A stretch of DNA of 64,000 nt. It comes from Streptomyces sp. ADI95-17 (GTDB taxonomy: Bacteria; Actinomycetota; Actinomycetes; Streptomycetales; Streptomycetaceae). The notes beneath the pieces were generated by a model. That model searched no databases. It saw only the letters and a list, made by a program, of their open reading frames with translations, and was not told the origin of the DNA. The stretch is taken from positions 1,416,989 to 1,480,988 of the forward strand of contig NZ_ML123044.1 in the NCBI RefSeq assembly GCF_003846175.1. Direction: 5' to 3'. Both the position numbers and the translations under genes were made by a program. Below are positions 7,846 through 15,951 of this stretch, in pieces (position 1 is the stretch's first letter; the number at the start of each line of letters is the position of its first letter).

Positions 7846-8394
7846 TCAGTAGCTCAGCTCGGCGTCCACGCGGCAGTCCTTCACCTTGGAGACCTTGCGC
7901 GGGTTGTCCATCCGCACGGAGACGGTCTTGGTCTCGCCGCCCTCGGCGTCCACGGTCGCGTCACCGGTGTCGACGGTGTTGCCACGCGCGTCGAGGAAGG
8001 TCACGTCGACCTCGTAGGTGTGGGAGCCGGTGGCACCGGCGTCGGCGGTGAGCCTCACGGTGGAGGCGGTGACGGCCTTGCGCTTGCCCTTGCGGGGCTG
8101 GGCGCAGCGCACGGCGTACGCCTCGGGCTCGTCGGAGGCCGTGGCGGTCGGGGTCGGCGTCCCGTAGTCGGTGGAGCCGGAGGAACTGCTCGACGAGTCG
8201 TAGTCATCGTCGTCGTAGTCGCTGCTGTGGTAACCGTTGTTGCTCTTCTTGGAGTTGGAGCAGCCGCCGCCGCTGCTCGACCCGCTGCTCTTGCTCTTTC
8301 CGCTGCGGCCGCCGTGGCTGGAGGTCGAGAAACCGGTGAGCGCGAGCACCACCACGACCAGTACCGCGGAAAGCTTTATGTGCTGCCGCATCAT
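7846..8394 (-). CDS. Secreted Ser/Asp-rich hypothetical protein
   Basis: 182 residues. It begins with a hydrophobic signal segment (residues 8-24) lacking a lipobox cysteine. A low-complexity region follows (about residues 28-75), rich in Ser, Gly, Asn and Lys, then a tract of Asp/Tyr. The C-terminal half is a compact domain with two cysteines (VRCAQ and VKDCRVD), probably disulfide-bonded outside the cell. Start ATG 8394 follows AAGGGGGG by eight bases; the open frame upstream is not supported. I do not recognise the family. Confidence 0.72.
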   Translation of the reverse strand: MMRQHIKLSAVLVVVVLALTGFSTSSHGGRSGKSKSSGSSSGGGCSNSKKSNNGYHSSDYDDDDYDSSSSSSGSTDYGTPTPTATASDEPEAYAVRCAQPRKGKRKAVTASTVRLTADAGATGSHTYEVDVTFLDARGNTVDTGDATVDAEGGETKTVSVRMDNPRKVSKVKDCRVDAELSY

Positions 8395-8553
8395 CGATGC
8401 AGCCCCCCTTGTGTTGTTGTCCGTCTCTGCAGTTGTCGAACGACCGTGCGTCACGCTAGCGCAAGGTGGCGAGGGCCAGGGGCCGGGCGTAGCGTCGAGG
8501 CCGAGAGCGGTGCAGAGCTGTGACGCCGGTCCGTGGCACGCAGGAGGCCGATG

Positions 8554-9225
8554 ATGATCCGCAACGTCCTCGGCTCGGTCCTCGCTCTCGCCGGAGCGGC
8601 GGCCGCCGTGCTGAGCCCCTTCCGTGACTGGTACGACGGTCGCCTCGGGCGTCACTACCGGGTGGACGAACTGTTCACCGGCATCACGGCCGGCCGGCCC
8701 GGACCGCTGGGGTCGATCCTGGTCGCGTTCCTCTTCGCCGCCGTGCTGGCGGTGGTCGGTGTGGTGCTGCGGTCACGGCTGCTGGTGGCGTCCGCGGGTG
8801 TGGTGGTGCTCGGGTTCACCGTGCTGTGGATGGTGCGCCAGGGGGAGTCGGTGGGCAGTCTGACGGTCGCGGGCGACGGTTCCGGGCTGGGGTGGGGCGT
8901 GGCCGGGGCGGCGGCGGGCGGGGTGCTGCTGCTGGCGGGCGCGGCGGTGATGTCCGGGCGGCGCGGTGCCGGGCACCGGTCCGTGCATGAGGGGCACGAC
9001 CGGCCGTACGCGGCGCCCGGCTCGGAGAACCCGGACACCTGGCCGCCGACGCAGGAGCCGGGGCCGTCCGTGCAGACGAGCACCCTGCCGGAGCCGGAGC
9101 CGGAGCTGTACACGGGGCCGGATCCGGCGGAACGGCACCGCCCGGTCCCGGGCCCGGGTCGGGCCCCCGGCTCAGCCCCCGGCACGGGCTCCGCCCCGGA
9201 TGCGGACGGGCGCCCGCAGGGCTGA
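8554..9225 (+). CDS. Four-helix membrane protein with proline-rich tail
   Basis: About 223 residues. Four hydrophobic segments lie in the first 130 residues (LGSVLALAGAAAAVL, LVAFLFAAVLAVVGVVL, LVASAGVVVLGFTVLWM and AGAAAGGVLLLAGAAVM). A cytoplasmic tail of about 90 residues follows, rich in Pro, Gly and Glu. AGGAGG at 8542-8547 fits ATG 8554 (six bases) better than ATG 8551. This type, a small SdpI-like or phage-holin-like membrane protein of unknown role, is common in Streptomyces; function unknown. Divergent from the secreted protein at 8394. Confidence 0.7.
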   Translation: MIRNVLGSVLALAGAAAAVLSPFRDWYDGRLGRHYRVDELFTGITAGRPGPLGSILVAFLFAAVLAVVGVVLRSRLLVASAGVVVLGFTVLWMVRQGESVGSLTVAGDGSGLGWGVAGAAAGGVLLLAGAAVMSGRRGAGHRSVHEGHDRPYAAPGSENPDTWPPTQEPGPSVQTSTLPEPEPELYTGPDPAERHRPVPGPGRAPGSAPGTGSAPDADGRPQG

Positions 9226-9257
9226 GGCCCTCCACGCCCGGGGTTCCGTCCTCAAAC

Positions 9258-9411
9258 GCCGGACGGGCCGGATTTTGCCGGACGGGCCGGATTCTGCTGA
9301 TCCCGGACGGGCTGGATTTCGCCGCAGCCCGGCCCACGTCCCGGCCTGACCCCGGACGGGCCGGGTTTCGCCGGACGGCCCGGTTTTCGCCGGACGGCCC
9401 GGTTTTCGCCG
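9258..9411. repeat. Degenerate GC-rich repeat cluster (about six units)
   Basis: Between converging genes. Roughly six copies of a 19-base element of the form GCCGGACGGGCCGGATTTT, each containing a short inverted repeat (GGCC/CCGG). Similar 'caaacgccggacgggc' elements are common in Streptomyces intergenic regions. The run of small hairpins could act as a bidirectional terminator for the membrane-protein gene and afsK. Confidence 0.55.
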
Positions 9412-9420
9412 CGTCCCGGC

Positions 9421-11802
9421 CTACGTCCTGGCGCGGCTGCCCGTTCCCGTTCCCTTCAGCGCGTCCAGCGCGTACACGCAGCGGTCCTTGCTGCACGCGT
9501 ACACGACACCGCCCTGCGCCACCGGCGAACCCGTGATCTCGCCGCCGGTCGCCAGCTTCCAGCGGAGCTGGCCGCCCGCCGCGTCCAGGGTGTACAGGAC
9601 GTGGTCGGCGGAGCCGAAGTGGACCCGGCCGTCGGCGACCACCGGGGCGCCCACCACCTCGCCGCCCGCCGCGAACCGCCACTTCGGGGTGCCGGTGACC
9701 GCGTCGAGCGTGTACAGCGCGCTGCCGCTGCCGACATGGACGTTCCCGGCCGTCACCAGCACCGGTTCGATCGACTGGCGGGCCTCCGTGGCGATGCGCC
9801 AGCGGTCCTTGCCGGTCGAGGCGTCGAGCGCGTACACGGTGCCGAGGTAGTCGGCGAGGTACACCCCGCCGCCGGTGACGGCGGGGCCGGGTGCGAACGC
9901 GGGCGGGGAGAGGAAGACCGCGGGCGACTCGAAGTGCCAGCGCACATGGCCGGACGCGTTGTCCACGGCGAGGACCCGGGCCCCCGCGCTGACGTAGACG
10001 AAGCCGTCCGGCGCCGCGGTCACCCGGACCGGCACCCCGCCGCAGGAGGCCGCGTCGCCGATGGGGTACGACCAGCGCTCGATGCCGGTACGGGCGTCGA
10101 CGGCGCGCAACCGGGCGTCCTGCCAGAGGTAGACGGTGCCGTCGTGGACCACGGGCCCGGCCTCCGCCGTCTCGAAGTCGGTCTGTACGCCGCCGCTCTC
10201 CCAGAGCTTCTCACCGGTGGACGCCTCCCACGCCTGGACTCCGCCGCCCCGGGTGCCGGTGACGACGGTGCCGCGGTCGGCCTTGAGGGAGTAGACCCAG
10301 GCGTCCGTCTGGAGCCGCCACCGCTCGGCGCCGGTGGTCGCGTCCAGGGCGTACAGGGACGGCCCGTCGGAGGCGTGGATCCGGCCGCCCTCGACGGCCA
10401 TCACCCAGGCCACGTCGCGGGTCTTGAACTGGCGCCGCCCGTTGCCGACGTCCAGGGCGTGCACCTCGAACGACGTGACGTAGAGGAGGTCCCCGGCGAC
10501 GACGGGCGTGCCCCAGACGTCGTTGGACATCCGGAACCGCCAGGGCCGCCAGCGGTCCGGGCCGGGCGGCGGCTCGGGCGGCTGCGCGGGGCCGGGTACC
10601 GGCGCGGTCGGGGCGGAACCGTTCACTCCGGCGGGCGGGCGCACCCAGCCGGTCGCGGGGCCCGTCTCCCCGGTGGCCGTGGAGGTGGCCCGGACGTCCT
10701 GGGCCCGCGGACCGGGGCCGATCGGCACCTTCGCGCCGGGCAGCCGCACCGGACCGCCCGCGTCGGGGACGGATACCGGCTCGGGGGCCTGGGGGCGCGG
10801 ATCGGGGGCCGGGGGGCGCGGGTCGGTGTTGCGGCGCCAGCCGGGGTCGATGCCCGGCGGCGGGCCGGCGGGCGGACCGGCGGGCGGACCGGGGGGTGTG
10901 GGCCTCCGGCCGCCGCGGCGCTGCTCGATCATCGCGGTGGCGGAGCCCGGCAGCCAGGCGGAGGCCGTACCGCTGTCGTCGCCGCCGGAGGCGAAGAGGT
11001 GCGGGGCGAGCTGGGCCTGGAGGTCGGCGGGGGTGGGCCGCAGAGCGGCGTCCATCTGCATGCAGGACTCGATCAGCGGCCGCAGCTCGCCGGGCAGGCC
11101 CTCCAGGTCGGGGCCCTCGCGCAGCAGCATGAAGACCGTCTCGACCGGGTTGGCGCCGTGGAACGGCGCGTGGCCGGTGGCGGCGAAGACCAGCGTGGAG
11201 CCGAGCGAGAAGACATCGCTGGCGCCGGTGACGCTACGGGAGTCCCTGGCCTGTTCGGGCGACATGTAGGCGGGCGTGCCCACGGCGACGTTCGTCATGG
11301 TCAGCCGGGTGTTGGAGACCCCGGACGCGATCCCGAAGTCGATCACCCGGGGGCCGTCCTCGACGACGAGCACGTTCGACGGCTTCATGTCGCGGTGGAC
11401 CAGCCCCGCGCCGTGGATCGACTGGAGCGCCTCGGCGATGCCGGCGGCCAGCCAGCGCACCGCCTGGACGGGCATGGGCCCGCACTCGCTCACTATCTCC
11501 TCCAGCGAGGGGGCCGGCACATAGGCGGTGGCCAGCCACGGCACGGCGGCACGCGGGTCGGCGTCCACCACCGCCGCGGTGTAGAAGCCGCTGACCGCGC
11601 GGGCGGCCTCCACCTCACGCGTGAACCGGACCCGGAACAGCTGGTCCTCGGCGAGCTCCGTACGGACCGTCTTGATCGCCACGCGCCGGCCCGAAGCCGA
11701 GCGGGCGAGATAGACCAGCCCCATGCCGCCGGCACCGAGCCGTCCCAGCACCTCGAACGGGCCGATCCGCCTCGGGTCGTGCTGCGTCAGCTGCTCCACC
11801 AC
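9421..11802 (-). CDS. afsK: AfsK, Ser/Thr protein kinase with C-terminal PQQ beta-propeller
   Basis: About 793 residues. The N-terminal kinase domain (about 12-270) has GAGGMG, the ATP lysine in VAIKTV (K44), HRDMKPSN (catalytic D138), DFG (155-157) and an activation loop [11 protein letters not shown] proline-rich linker (about 285-420) leads into a long series of PQQ-like propeller blades of the form YALDAxTGxxRW to the end. This is the AfsK architecture: a cytoplasmic, membrane-associated kinase that autophosphorylates and phosphorylates AfsR, linking external signals to antibiotic control. GTG 11802 aligns with the remembered AfsK N-terminus; GTG 11814 is the alternative. Unlike a simple operon, it is on the opposite strand from afsR. 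Confidence 0.92.
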   Translation of the reverse strand: MVEQLTQHDPRRIGPFEVLGRLGAGGMGLVYLARSASGRRVAIKTVRTELAEDQLFRVRFTREVEAARAVSGFYTAAVVDADPRAAVPWLATAYVPAPSLEEIVSECGPMPVQAVRWLAAGIAEALQSIHGAGLVHRDMKPSNVLVVEDGPRVIDFGIASGVSNTRLTMTNVAVGTPAYMSPEQARDSRSVTGASDVFSLGSTLVFAATGHAPFHGANPVETVFMLLREGPDLEGLPGELRPLIESCMQMDAALRPTPADLQAQLAPHLFASGGDDSGTASAWLPGSATAMIEQRRGGRRPTPPGPPAGPPAGPPPGIDPGWRRNTDPRPPAPDPRPQAPEPVSVPDAGGPVRLPGAKVPIGPGPRAQDVRATSTATGETGPATGWVRPPAGVNGSAPTAPVPGPAQPPEPPPGPDRWRPWRFRMSNDVWGTPVVAGDLLYVTSFEVHALDVGNGRRQFKTRDVAWVMAVEGGRIHASDGPSLYALDATTGAERWRLQTDAWVYSLKADRGTVVTGTRGGGVQAWEASTGEKLWESGGVQTDFETAEAGPVVHDGTVYLWQDARLRAVDARTGIERWSYPIGDAASCGGVPVRVTAAPDGFVYVSAGARVLAVDNASGHVRWHFESPAVFLSPPAFAPGPAVTGGGVYLADYLGTVYALDASTGKDRWRIATEARQSIEPVLVTAGNVHVGSGSALYTLDAVTGTPKWRFAAGGEVVGAPVVADGRVHFGSADHVLYTLDAAGGQLRWKLATGGEITGSPVAQGGVVYACSKDRCVYALDALKGTGTGSRART

Positions 11803-11963
11803 TTGCCCTGCCACCTCCCCGTACGAGCCTCAGGAACAGAAGCCCGCGAAAACCCGCCCTGTACGGCGTCTCACCACTGGGCACCACCCGGCGGTGCGCA
11901 CCCCCGATTCTTCCTGGCTGAGGCCCTGGTTGCGAACCCGGGGGCGGATCGGGGTGTCACAGC

Positions 11964-12788
11964 TCACTCTGCCCCGTTCTCGGACACAGGGGGCTGAAGT
12001 ACGGCGAACACGGCGCCCTGATCGTCCTGGAGGACGGCCATCCGCCCGTACGGAATGTCGAAGGGCGGCGCGGAGATCCGGCCGCCGAGGCGTACGGCGT
12101 TCCCGGCGGTCCAGTTGCAGTCCTCGACCGCGAAGTAGCTGAGGAAGTAGCTGGGCAGCTCCGCCGGGAACGCGTCGCTGATGACGCTGCGGCCGCCGAC
12201 CGCGGTGTCCGGACCGGGCTCGGTGCCCGCCGGGGACCACATGCGGAAGCCGACGGGAGGGGAGCCGTCGGGGCCCGTGCGGGCGGCATCGGGACCGGAG
12301 GCTTCGAGGTCGGTACCCTGGAAGCCGAAGACCTTCTCGTAGAAGGGGTCCACCCGGTCCTTCCGCCGGGTGTGGACCTCGGTCCAGCAGAAGGAGCCGG
12401 GTTCGTTCTGCTTCTGGAAGCCCTCGCGGTCACCGGCCTGCCAGAGCCCGAAGACCGCTCCGCCGGGGTCGGCCGCCTGGGCGAGCACTCCGGCCCGGCC
12501 GGCCCGGACCGGCTCGGTGATCACCTGGCCGCCCGCCTCCCTGATCCGGGCCACGGACGCGGCGATGTCGTCGGTGGCGAAGTAGATCCCCCAGGCGGTG
12601 GGCATCCGGCCGTCCTGCTTGGCGGCGAGCGCGGCGACGAGTTTCCCGTCGCTGAAGGCGTCCGCGTACGGCCCCTCGCCGGCCCGGAAGGTCCAGCCGA
12701 ACAGCTCGCCGTAGAAGCGCTTGCCCGCTTCCAGGTCGGGCAGCTGCACATCCACCCAGCACGGCGCGGATCGCGCGAATGCGGCCAT
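11964..12788 (-). CDS. Two-domain VOC (glyoxalase/bleomycin-resistance) family protein
   Basis: 274 residues with two glyoxalase-like repeats. The first starts WVDVQLPDLEAGKRFYGELFGWTF (about 10-125); the second starts SFCWTEVHT and ends FDIPYGRMAVLQDDQGAVFAV. Each ends in the usual GAVF-like strand. Relatives include hydroxylase-like and 27-kDa antigen Cfp30B-type proteins; the substrate is unknown. ATG 12788 has AGGGAAGG upstream and fits the domain start. The open frame beyond it runs into the 16-bp direct repeats and is not counted. Confidence 0.8.
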   Translation of the reverse strand: MAAFARSAPCWVDVQLPDLEAGKRFYGELFGWTFRAGEGPYADAFSDGKLVAALAAKQDGRMPTAWGIYFATDDIAASVARIREAGGQVITEPVRAGRAGVLAQAADPGGAVFGLWQAGDREGFQKQNEPGSFCWTEVHTRRKDRVDPFYEKVFGFQGTDLEASGPDAARTGPDGSPPVGFRMWSPAGTEPGPDTAVGGRSVISDAFPAELPSYFLSYFAVEDCNWTAGNAVRLGGRISAPPFDIPYGRMAVLQDDQGAVFAVLQPPVSENGAE

Positions 12789-12857
12789 GGGCCCTGGTCC
12801 TTCCCTTTGCGGCGGTCGTACGGTGCACGCGGCGCTCGACCGTCCGCGGCCCTCGGA

Positions 12858-12937
12858 GTCCGTGGCGGCAGAGGTTCGTGGCGGCGCAGGTTCGTGGCGG
12901 CGCAGGTTCGTGGCGGTCGAAGTTCGTGGCAGTGACA
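12858..12937. repeat. Five tandem 16-bp direct repeats (iteron-like)
   Basis: Units start at 12858, 12874, 12890, 12906 and 12922. The two central copies are identical (GTTCGTGGCGGCGCAG) and the outer ones diverge. They lie upstream of the VOC gene and about 100 bases from a DnaA-box cluster. The frames reading through them (for example Arg/His/Pro-rich peptides on the minus strand) look like by-products of the repeat. Confidence 0.75.
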
Positions 12938-13043
12938 CTCGTCACAGCAAACGTAACCGCGGGTCGCCCACACCGCGCCCCGACCCCTCCGCATCGAACT
13001 CATTTTCGAAAGAAGAGTTCCATGCTCACGGCATCACGGAAAG

Positions 13044-13077
13044 TTATCCACGGAAGTTATCCACAGGCTGTTGATAA
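13044..13077. promoter_or_regulatory. Cluster of three DnaA boxes
   Basis: TTATCCACG at 13044-13052, TTATCCACA at 13057-13065, and TTATCAACA on the minus strand at 13069-13077. A weaker TTATCGCCC starts at about 13082. All lie in a locally AT-rich part of a non-coding stretch, with no dnaA, dnaN or rpmH nearby, so this is not oriC. Extra-oriC DnaA-box clusters that modulate replication are known in S. coelicolor. Some boxes could instead affect transcription of the TetR gene 122 bases downstream. Confidence 0.65.
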
Positions 13078-13198
13078 CACTTATCGCCCTGTGGTGCGCA
13101 TACGTCGAAATCCGGCCACTCCCCCCACCGCGTCTGCGGTGATCCCCATTTGCAGTCGGCCGAATCGCGCTCCGATCACCCCTCGGTAAGCTGACGGC

Positions 13199-13846
13199 AT
13201 GACAGGACAAGTGCGCACCGTCGACGGCCGCGTGGCCGGTCGACGCGGACAGGCGACGCGGCAGAAGCTGCTCGACTGCCTCAGCGAAATGCTCAGCTCC
13301 TCGCCGTACCGGGACGTCAAAGTCATCGACGTCGCCCGGAAGGCGGGGACTTCACCCGCGACCTTCTACCAGTACTTCCCCGATGTCGAGGGCGCCGTCC
13401 TCGAAATCGCCGAGGAAATGGCCAAGGAGGGCGCCGGGTTGACCGAACTGGTCGCCGGCCGCTCCTGGGTCGGCAAGGCCGGCTGGCAGACGGCCGAGGA
13501 ACTCGTCGAAGGGTTCCTCGACTTCTGGCGCCATCACGACGCGATCCTGCGCGTGGTCGACCTCGGTGCGGCCGAGGGCGACAAGCGGTTCTACAAGATC
13601 CGCATGAAGATCCTGAACTCGGTCACCAACTCCCTCACCGATTCGGTGAAGGAACTCCAGGCCAAGGGCAAGGTCGACAAGGAGGTCAGCGCCGCCGCGA
13701 TGGCGGGCTCGCTGGTCGCCATGCTGGCCGCTGTCGCCTCGCACCAGAAGGGCTTCACGACCTGGGGCGTCAAGCAGGCCGAACTCAAGCCGAACCTCGC
13801 CCTGTTGGTGCATCTGGGCATCACCGGAAAGAAGCCCACGAGGTAG
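13199..13846 (+). CDS. TetR-family transcriptional regulator
   Basis: 215 residues. The N-terminal three-helix HTH spans about residues 17-70 (ATRQKLLDCLSEML through GTSPATFYQYFPDVEGAV). The all-helical C-terminal ligand domain contains a typical DFWRHHDAILRVVDLG segment. It is the only TetR protein in the window. Its position inside a set of CoA-ester genes with shared TetR-like palindromes makes it the leading candidate regulator. However, no full palindrome precedes its own start; only a half-site CTGACGG at 13191-13197 is seen. Ligand unknown, plausibly an acyl-CoA. Confidence 0.88.
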   Translation: MTGQVRTVDGRVAGRRGQATRQKLLDCLSEMLSSSPYRDVKVIDVARKAGTSPATFYQYFPDVEGAVLEIAEEMAKEGAGLTELVAGRSWVGKAGWQTAEELVEGFLDFWRHHDAILRVVDLGAAEGDKRFYKIRMKILNSVTNSLTDSVKELQAKGKVDKEVSAAAMAGSLVAMLAAVASHQKGFTTWGVKQAELKPNLALLVHLGITGKKPTR

Positions 13847-13913
13847 CACAGGCGCCGACGGCCCCTCCCCCACCGGGTTCGCGCGGCCGTCCCGGGCGCC
13901 CCAGGTCCTGTCA

Positions 13914-13952
13914 CACCGACGGCGGGCCACGCATTGTGGCCCGCCGTCGGTG
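13914..13952. terminator. Bidirectional terminator hairpin
   Basis: A perfect 17-bp stem (13914-13930 with 13936-13952) around a five-base loop GCATT, between the converging TetR and nitroreductase genes. There is no T-tract, as is usual in Streptomyces. Confidence 0.8.
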
Positions 13953-14014
13953 CACCCGGACCATGTCCACGGCACACGGTTCCTCCCCGCGCTCCGCCCC
14001 TCTGCTCTGCCGGC

Positions 14015-14509
14015 TCAGGACGCGGCGTCGTCCCGCCCGCGCAGCCTGAAGAGCCGGATCTCCCGCTCCACCCGCGCCTGGTAAGTCGCGTAAGGCGGCC
14101 AGAACTTCAGCGCCGCCCGCCACACCTCTTCCCGCTCCTCGCCCTCCAGCAGCGTGGCGCGCACCGGGATGTCCCGGCCCTGCCAGTTCACGACCGCCCG
14201 GTCGGGACCGGCCAGCAGATTCGCGGTCCAGGCCGGGTGCCCGGACCGGCCGAAGTTGCTGCCGACCAGGATCCAGCTCTGCTCCGTCCCCTTCTCCGGC
14301 ATGCAGGCCAGCGGGGTGGTTCTGAGCCGTCCGCTCCGCGCCCCCGGCACCGTCAGGATCAGCCCCGGCAGCATCCGGGCACTGAGCAGCACCTTTCCAC
14401 GCGTGAGCCGGTGCACCGTACGGTCCATGACGGGAACCACGTGCGGGGCGACCTTCGCGAACGCCCGGGTGGAGGAGACCTTCTGGACCAGTCGGACGCC
14501 GGGCGCCAT
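14015..14509 (-). CDS. Nitroreductase-family, F420-type deazaflavin-dependent protein (DUF385)
   Basis: 164 residues of the Ddn/DUF385 split-barrel family. Typical landmarks are LILTVPGARSGRLRTTPL (cofactor phosphate region), WILVGSNFGRSGHPAW and VVNWQGRDIPVRATLL. Family members use F420H2 to reduce quinones, nitro groups or enones. The ATG overlaps the stop of the ACAD gene (ATGA at 14509), so the two are coupled and probably act on the same metabolite. The operon promoter carries palindrome 2. It converges on the TetR gene across a strong terminator. Confidence 0.86.
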   Translation of the reverse strand: MAPGVRLVQKVSSTRAFAKVAPHVVPVMDRTVHRLTRGKVLLSARMLPGLILTVPGARSGRLRTTPLACMPEKGTEQSWILVGSNFGRSGHPAWTANLLAGPDRAVVNWQGRDIPVRATLLEGEEREEVWRAALKFWPPYATYQARVEREIRLFRLRGRDDAAS

Positions 14510-15720
14510 CAGACCGCCACCCGCTCGGCCGGTGCGGTCACGGCCGCACCGGCGAACAGCCCGGCCAGCTGCGCCGCCCGGTCCCGGAGCCGGTGGACGG
14601 GGCCGAAGAGCAGTTCGTCGGCCGCGGCCCGTTTGAAGTACAGATGCGCCTCGTGCTCCCAGGTGAAGCCGAGCCCGCCGTGCAGCTGGACGGCCTCGGC
14701 GGTGGTGATCCGGAGCGCTTCCAGTGCCTGGGCCAGGGCGAGTCCCCCGGCGTCGGCCGGGTCCCAGGCCGCGTAGTACGCGGCGGAGCGGGCCGCCTGC
14801 ACCTGTACGTACAGATCCGCCAGTCGGTGCTTCACCGCCTGGAAGGAGCCGATCGCCCGGCCGAACTGCTCGCGCGCCTTGACGTATTCGACCGTCCGCT
14901 CCAGCGCGCTGCTCGCCGCCCCCACCGCCTGGGCGGCGAGCAGCGCGGCGACCGGGTGCCCGGCCGTGGCGAGCGCGCCGGTGACGTCGGCGCCGTCGTC
15001 GGCGCCGAGGAGTTCGGCCTCGGTGTCGCGGAGTTCGATCCGGGCCAGCGGGCGGGTCTCGTCGAGCGAGGTCCGGCGGGTGCGGACGACTCCGGCCGCC
15101 GCGTCGGGACGGACCAGGAAGAGGAGCGTACGGCTGCGCGGGAAGCCCCCGGCGTGGGCCGCGACCAGCAGCAGTTCGGCGCTGTGCCCGTCGAGGACCT
15201 GCGTGGCCTCCCCGTACAGCCGCCAGCCCCCTTCGCCGGCGCCCGGCCCGGCCTGTACGCCGCCGGCCCGGCCGCCGCCCGCCCAGGCGCCGTCGGCGGG
15301 GTCGCCGGTCAGACCGAGTGCGGTGGCGAGCGAGCCGCCGGGGACGGCCAGGGTCGCGGTCAGCTCACCGGCCGCGATGCGCGGCAGCAGGGCGGTGCGC
15401 TGGGCGTCGGTGCCGAGTGCGGCGATCAGGGGCGCGGCGAGCACGGCGGTGGCGATCAGCGGCGAGGGCAGCAGGGCGCGGCCCGTCTCCTCGCAGGCGA
15501 CGGCGAGCTCGGTGCGGCCGCAGCCGACGCCCCCGTACTCCTGCGGGAGGGCGAGTCCAGGCAGCCCGAGGTCCTGGGCGAGCCGTCGCCACAGGTCCGC
15601 GTCGTACCCGTCGGCGGTGCGCACGGCGCACCTGATGTCGTCGGGTGCGCAGTGTTCGGCCAGCAGTTCGCGCAAGGTGCGGCGGATCTCGTCCTGTTCC
15701 GCGGTGAAGGCGGCATCCAT
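14509..15720 (-). CDS. Acyl-CoA dehydrogenase
   Basis: 403 residues. N-terminal helical domain (MDAAFTAEQDEIRRTLREL), middle beta domain, and a C-terminal FAD/CoA region with REQFGRAIGSFQAVKHRLADL and QLHGGLGFTWEHEAHLYFKRA. It would introduce an alpha-beta double bond into an acyl-CoA and pass electrons to ETF. The real start is ATG 15720; the same frame stays open for a further 1.4 kb upstream as non-coding antisense. Palindrome 2 lies 40 bases upstream. The sequence type matches the smaller or atypical subunits of actinobacterial steroid-type ACADs. Confidence 0.9.
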   Translation of the reverse strand: MDAAFTAEQDEIRRTLRELLAEHCAPDDIRCAVRTADGYDADLWRRLAQDLGLPGLALPQEYGGVGCGRTELAVACEETGRALLPSPLIATAVLAAPLIAALGTDAQRTALLPRIAAGELTATLAVPGGSLATALGLTGDPADGAWAGGGRAGGVQAGPGAGEGGWRLYGEATQVLDGHSAELLLVAAHAGGFPRSRTLLFLVRPDAAAGVVRTRRTSLDETRPLARIELRDTEAELLGADDGADVTGALATAGHPVAALLAAQAVGAASSALERTVEYVKAREQFGRAIGSFQAVKHRLADLYVQVQAARSAAYYAAWDPADAGGLALAQALEALRITTAEAVQLHGGLGFTWEHEAHLYFKRAAADELLFGPVHRLRDRAAQLAGLFAGAAVTAPAERVAV

Positions 15721-15759
15721 CGTCGGACTCCTTCCCCTCAGAGGCCTCCGGCCCCTGAT

Positions 15760-15774
15760 CTGACGGTGCGTCAT
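15760..15774. promoter_or_regulatory. Regulon palindrome 2: CTGACGGTGCGTCAT
   Basis: Upstream of the ACAD/nitroreductase operon (minus). It matches the consensus CTGACGnnnCGTCAG except for the last base. It shares the divergent intergenic region with palindrome 3. Confidence 0.65.
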
Positions 15775-15813
15775 GTTAGGGGCGAATCCACCAGATGCCC
15801 AGAGTCCCGCACC

Positions 15814-15906
15814 GGCGGGAGCGGAGGATCCATGCCCGGCGGGAAGGGAAATCCGCGCCCGACGGAAAGGGGATCCGCGCCAGGCGGGAAGCGAGGATCC
15901 GCACCG
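15814..15906. repeat. Four degenerate tandem repeats of about 23 bp between two operators
   Basis: Units begin at about 15814, 15838, 15861 and 15883, with shared core GGCGGGAAGnGGATCCGCGCC. They fill the space between palindromes 2 and 3 in the divergent promoter region. No coding function is seen. Confidence 0.5.
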
Positions 15907-15932
15907 CACCGGGCGGTCCACCCCCGCCGTAT

Positions 15933-15947
15933 CTGATGTACCGTCAG
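15933..15947. promoter_or_regulatory. Regulon palindrome 3: CTGATGTACCGTCAG
   Basis: Ends four bases before the ATG of the thiolase-like gene and therefore overlaps its core promoter; TATCTG at 15930-15935 could be the -10. There is no room for a Shine-Dalgarno sequence. The site would block transcription directly when occupied. Confidence 0.7.
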
Positions 15948-15951
15948 ATTC

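Noticed and set aside
9601..11997. Very long plus-strand open frame antisense to afsK
   Set aside because: An effect of GC-rich third positions; the minus strand encodes a full kinase-propeller protein with all motifs.
12858..12937. Possible CRISPR array
   Set aside because: Repeats are 16 bp with no spacers between them and no cas genes are present.
13044..13077. Chromosomal origin oriC
   Set aside because: Only three boxes, and no dnaA, dnaN or rpmH genes nearby; Streptomyces oriC has many more boxes.
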